Positions 8,005 through 11,426 of a stretch of 11,426 bases of DNA are shown here, in pieces. Origin of the DNA: Ettlia oleoabundans (Eukaryota; Chlorophyta; Chlorophyceae; Chlamydomonadales). The position numbers were made by a program, and so were the translations under genes. The notes below the pieces were generated by a model, which saw nothing but the letters and a program-made list of their open reading frames with translations, had not been told where the DNA came from and did no database searches. The stretch is taken from assembly GCA_019693395.1 (NCBI GenBank), contig JAAMXP010000558.1, positions 1 through 11,426 on the forward strand, written 5' to 3'. Numbering within the stretch: position 1 is the stretch's first letter; every line of letters begins with the position of its first letter.

Positions 8005-11000
8005 ATGCGCGTTGTGGAGGGGCCAGGCCCGTTAGCCAGCACCTCCAGCCCTGTGAGCAGGGGCGCTGTGCTGCCCGGGCGGAGCAGGAGCTTGAGTTCG
8101 TGCGGCATCAGGCGTCATGCAGCGTACCATGGTAGCCTAGGGCCCCTGGGCCGCAGCGGCGGTCGACTGCGGACGATAACATGCAGCGCTCAGGCGGCTG
8201 GCGGGGGGCCTGGCAAGCGGTTGCCTGCTCAAGAAGTGGTGAGTGAACCTAATGGGACGGCAGATGCTGCGCTCATTGCTGTGTGCTTGCTGTCACCTGC
8301 CGCCGCCAGCTGCGCCGCCGTAGTCAAGCTGCTCACGGGCACACGACCTGTTGTCGCTGCTTGCAAGAGCTCAAACCTGCTATCTTCATTTCCTTGTCCT
8401 TCCCCACATGGCATGCTCATTGGCCGCCTGCAGGCGCAGCTAGCAGCCCTGCCGCAGCGCTTGAAGCCGCCTGGGAAGGAAGAGGTGGCAGCAGTGGCGT
8501 CAGAAGCGGCGCAGGGCCTGGATGTTAAGCTTTCGGAGCTGCAAAAAACAGCCAAGGCAGCTTATGATAGGATCTACTACGGTGATGTGCTGCCACCCAT
8601 TGGATCCTTCCAGATTTCTTATGCCAGGTGGGTGCTGGCTGGGATAGAAGAGGTTTGCCTGGGGTTCAATGGCAGGCAAGTGAGTGAGAGTTCACTTCCT
8701 TGGACGGCCAAATGAAGGGTCGTCAGTTTGGGTCAGGTGCTGCCTACTACTTGCATTGCAGCTTAGAAGTGCTAGCAGCGTCGGTTTTGCTCTTTGGCTG
8801 CTTCTGGCTTGCTTCGCCATGCATGACAAGGCCCACAGCATGCAGTGCTGCGTTCTAGCTGTGTTGCTGCCTAGGCGCAGGCACTGTGCTTGTTGTACCT
8901 ATACCTGTGCTTAGTTTGAGCCAAATAGCAACACGGTGCAGCAGCGTGGTGTCTCTGGGATGTTGTGTGCAGGGACACGCATAGCTAGACCCAACTCTGG
9001 CAAACGTGTGCTGCAGCTGCAACCCTGCTGCAACCCACGTTTCTCCCCGCCATGCTACCGTGCTGCCCCTGCCTTTGTTTGACTGCTGCAACGCAATCAC
9101 GCTGCCTTTTTGCTGCCATCAGTGTTTCTGCCCGACCCCCTTGCCGTCCACCCCTGTTCATTCGAATGCCACAGGATGCTCCAACTACTGCATGAGCGGA
9201 AAGTCAAGCGCATCATCCTGCTGAGCGATGGGCGCACCGCCATTGTGGAGGTACCGGTGGAGAACATGGAGAGCGACTGGGACAACATCATGGTGGACAG
9301 GCGGGAATTCAGGTGAGGGGGCGGTTTACCTCTCTCAGGGCATTTAGGGTAGGCTTCTGCGCTATGCCATGCTCAGCATCCTTTGACCCAGCCCTTCTTT
9401 TCCCTCCTGTGTCTGTCATCCCGCCTTTTGCTACCTCACTTACAACCCCCCACCCCCGCAACTACCGGCACCTACCCACCCACGCATGCACGCACACACA
9501 CACCGACGCAATCACGCACCACGGTTGCCCGTACGTACGGAAGAACGCACCCATCCCGCAAAAACCCCCCCATTCCCGCTCCTTGCAGCTCTGTTTATGC
9601 CCCTGAGATGCCCGAGTGGCGCATGGAGAAGAACCGGTACTATGTGGAGTTGCCGGGTGATGTGTGGGAGGAGGGCACACTCATGCACCTCATCAAGGAC
9701 AACCAGGAAAAACGGGTGGGTGGTAGAATGGCTGGGTGGTGGTAGTGAGTAGTAGGCTGTCAGCCTGTGTTTTGTAAGTTTAAAACTGGGAGAAATGGTG
9801 GGTGGTAGACTGACTTGTGGTAGTGGGAAGTGGGCTGCATGCCTGTTTGTCTGGGTGGTGGACTGACTGGGTGACGGGCTGGCAGTGGGGTGCATTACAA
9901 TAATAAAGAACTGGAAATGGTGCCAGGGAGCGAGGTTGCTGCAAGCTGGGCTGCTGGTATTGTACCTTTCGATGCTTGCGACGTGCCCACCAGGCACTTC
10001 TACATGGTTACGTACTCCTTCTGAGGTGTACGGAGACTTTGTTTCTCTGTAAATGTCTGATGTCAGATCTGAACAGCCTGTCATCATCATTTCAGGTGGA
10101 GTCTCTGAAAGACCGAGTTCTTCGCACAATGTGCAATATTGGAGTAAGAGGCAGTCTAATGTACCGCTTAAACTGCTGTACTGCACCTGGGTACTGCACC
10201 GCAGGTGTACATCAACGGCGAGCTGCGGATACCTTATAACTCCCTGCTGCGGTTGGGCCAAGTGCGCCCGGAACTGCAAGTGGTTGACCCTGGAGACGCG
10301 TGAGTGTGCAGCTGTGTTTGATTGAACACCAATGCCCCCCTACCCTACCCCCCCTTGCCGCTTATCATCACAAACCAACTGTCTTCCCCGCTTCCCTTTC
10401 AACTGTCTTTCTTCTTCTCTTTCCCTTCCTTGTAGCTACGTGTGGTTTACCAGTATTCCTTCCTCCTTGTTGGTATCGTCTTTTCCACCCCTCGCCCTGC
10501 TCCCCATCAAAACTTCTTTTTCCTTCTCTCCCTCCTCTGCAGCTACGTGTGGTTGAACCAGTACTCCTCCCAGTTCCTGCCTATCCTTGGGTTGCTGGGG
10601 CTGCGGGTGGTGGTGGGAGCAGGTACGCCGTGTTGTGTGACAGCTGGCAGTCGGTACTGCAATCAGCACACAGCAGTACTCCCAAATGTAGCAGCATGTT
10701 GGTCGCTGTGGCCCCTCAGCTGGCAGCAAGACCCTCTTGCATTCTGCCCCACTTGTTGTTGGCCGACCGGCTTTCGGGCGCATTTTTGGTTGAGCAAGTA
10801 TGGTTGAAGTTGTTTGCCTGCACATGCCGCCATCTAATGCGTTGCATTTGGTGCACGGCTGTCTACCTGTTTGTAGGCGAGTGGGTGCTGCGCAAGATGG
10901 GCCGTGAGAAGAAGAGCGCCCAGGAGGAGTTGGCTGAGGAGCTGGGCAGGCATAGGGCCAAGGAATTCAATGTGCCGATAGAGGGCGGCAAGTGAGTGCT

Positions 11001-11334
11001 ACTGGTGTTTTCCCTTCAAACTTGCTGTCTGTTGCCGTTATGCTTTGTGTCCTATGTGTGACAGCGTGGAGAGGGGGGTGAAGTGGGGGCGGGGTTGGGG
11101 GCGGTGGCGGGTTGTGTGTGTGTGTGGTGGTGGGGGCCGCGCTTAGTTCCTTTTCCCTGTTCGCGGCCTTCTGTTGCAGTACATTTCTGGGTGCTACTTC
11201 TATGTCAGTGTGTGCGGAACTGACCGCAATATTGTTCCGCACCCACCCACTGCAGGAAAAGTGGAACTCGCCGCGGTACGGGTGTGAAGTACGAGGATGT
11301 GGCAGGCATTGACCACATCAAGGGGGACATCCAG
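8005..11334 (+). CDS. FtsH-family AAA+ protein, plastid type (5' part, gene runs off the window)
   Basis: Model: join(8005..8238, 8434..8627, 9175..9312, 9589..9715, 10096..10143, 10205..10299, 10543..10622, 10877..10991, 11256..11334 and beyond), 370 residues visible; all introns GT-AG and phases fit. Residues 1-60 are Ser/Arg/Gly-rich and acid-poor, ending LRTITCSAQA, a good chloroplast transit peptide. Residues 80-140 look helical. ARMLQLLHERKVKRIILLSD with GRTAIVEVPVE (142-172) is the FtsH N-terminal domain on the far side of the membrane, followed by WRMEKNRYYVELPGDVWEEG. A membrane segment FLPILGLLGLRVVVGAG (290-306) leads into a charged linker, then TGVKYEDVAGIDHIKGDIQ (352-370), the start of the FtsH AAA module. 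Walker and zinc motifs lie beyond the edge, so an active protease cannot be told from a plant-type inactive FtsHi. An in-frame TAG at 7987 precedes the chosen ATG. No first membrane segment is seen unless intron 1 is retained. Confidence 0.87.
8239..8433 (+). other. FtsH-like intron 1, stop-free and a multiple of three
   Basis: The donor GTG|GTGAGT and acceptor CTGCAG|GCG are both acceptable, and a pyrimidine-rich patch lies at 8381-8406. The 195 bases contain no stop in the reading frame and do not shift it, so retention would add 65 residues. These include the hydrophobic AALIAVCLLSPAAASCAAVV. I favour splicing, but cannot exclude that this is coding. Confidence 0.5.
8628..9174 (+). other. 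FtsH-like intron 2
   Basis: A 547-base GT-AG intron: donor GCCAG|GTGGGT, acceptor GCCACAG|GATG. It contains scattered TGC/GCA-rich sequence and no gene or clear repeat array that I can support. Confidence 0.65.
9450..9530 (+). repeat. C-rich and CA-rich low-complexity tract in intron 3
   Basis: Short runs of CCCCC, CCCACCCACGCA and GCACACACACACACC lie in the 276-base intron 3. The CA run is short and imperfect, an ordinary microsatellite. Confidence 0.6.
9704..9855 (+). repeat. Tandem duplication across the exon 4 donor of the FtsH-like gene
   Basis: The sequence from about 9704 (CAGGAAAAACGGGTGGGTGG and on to GGCTG..GCCTGT) is repeated in diverged form from about 9788 (GGGAGAAATGGTGGGTGGTA and on). 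The copy includes the last exon bases and the GTGGGTGGTAGA donor. The 380-base intron 4 otherwise holds GTGGTAGTG-type repeats and no gene. Confidence 0.7.
10410..10590 (+). repeat. Tandem duplication across the exon 7 acceptor of the FtsH-like gene
   Basis: Two copies of a pyrimidine tract plus AG plus CTACGTGTGGTT(G/T) stand 107 bases apart. The true exon starts at 10543. The copy starts at 10436 and runs alike for about 30 bases (ACCAGTA(C/T)TCCT). The upstream copy has lost one base after GGTT, so its frame breaks. Confidence 0.88.
11073..11101 (+). other. G-quadruplex-like tract in FtsH-like intron 8
   Basis: On the transcript strand there are GGGGGG-TGAAGT-GGGGG-C-GGGG-TT-GGGGG, followed by more G-rich and a GTGTGTGTG run. 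It lies about 80 bases after the exon 8 donor. Structure is predicted from sequence only. Confidence 0.45.
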
Positions 11335-11426
11335 GTGGGCTGGTGTGCGGAGTAGGCTATTTGTGCATGTGGAGGTTAGTATGGATCTGAAGTTCATTTG
11401 TGGGACATACACGGGCCGGCGCGGGG
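11335..11426 (+). other. Start of FtsH-like intron 9, right edge
   Basis: The donor CCAG|GTGGGCTGG follows the residues GDIQ. Without splicing the frame soon meets a stop (TAG at 11353), so these last 92 bases are best read as intron. The next exon, expected to carry the Walker A motif, is outside the window. Confidence 0.65.

Noticed and set aside
9512..10279. 255-codon open frame on the minus strand
   Set aside because: It is antisense to FtsH-like exons 4-6 whose splicing and protein are well supported, and shows no recognisable motif.
10300..10995. 231-codon open frame on the plus strand
   Set aside because: It reads through introns 6 and 7 of the FtsH-like gene; only its end (GEWVLRKMGREKK onward) is real, as exon 8.
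1..11426. Bacterial operon, mobile element or defence system
   Set aside because: All recognisable proteins need spliceosomal introns to be read. No transposase, integrase, reverse transcriptase or terminal repeats were seen.

Overview
This is nuclear DNA of a eukaryote, most likely a chlorophyte green alga. Four protein genes are split into many short exons by GT-AG introns, mostly 120-670 bases long. Introns are full of short GC-rich and G/C-skewed repeats. Two genes carry plastid-type leaders and a third a mitochondrial-type leader. The sirohydrochlorin ferrochelatase and the FtsH-like protein point to a photosynthetic lineage. Base composition looks more moderate than in Chlamydomonas, so a Scenedesmus/Tetradesmus-like alga (Sphaeropleales) is my guess; that part is weak. 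I built all exon models by hand. Each splice junction was checked for GT/GC-AG ends, for matching codon phase and for protein continuity.

Layout: (1) bases 66-1343, minus strand, an RNF5/RMA-type membrane-anchored RING E3 ubiquitin ligase in four exons. (2) Bases 1344-1723, a shared divergent promoter with a CCAAT box and a TATA box inside a perfect-arm palindrome. (3) Bases 1724-2973, plus strand, a plastid sirohydrochlorin ferrochelatase (SirB/CbiX type, last step of siroheme synthesis) in three exons. (4) Bases 2974-3521, a convergent intergenic stretch holding a degenerate 53-56-base tandem repeat. (5) Bases 3522-7295, minus strand, a TraB-domain protein in nine exons with a mitochondrial-looking presequence. 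(6) Bases 7296-8004, a second divergent intergenic region. (7) Bases 8005 to past the right edge, plus strand, the 5' part of a plastid-type FtsH-family AAA+ protein; nine exons are visible, ending just as the AAA module begins.

The genes alternate in direction: divergent pair, convergent pair, divergent pair. I see no functional link among the four products beyond shared organelle and proteostasis themes. I found no mobile element, RNA gene, CRISPR array or new multi-gene system. The most unusual signal is structural. Several short tandem duplications cover gene-structure junctions: the stop codon and last codons of the TraB gene, the acceptor of FtsH exon 7, the donor of FtsH exon 4, and the neighbourhood of TraB exon 7. 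This gives decoy splice sites and decoy stop codons. A stop-free, frame-preserving first intron in the FtsH-like gene could add a hydrophobic segment if retained.
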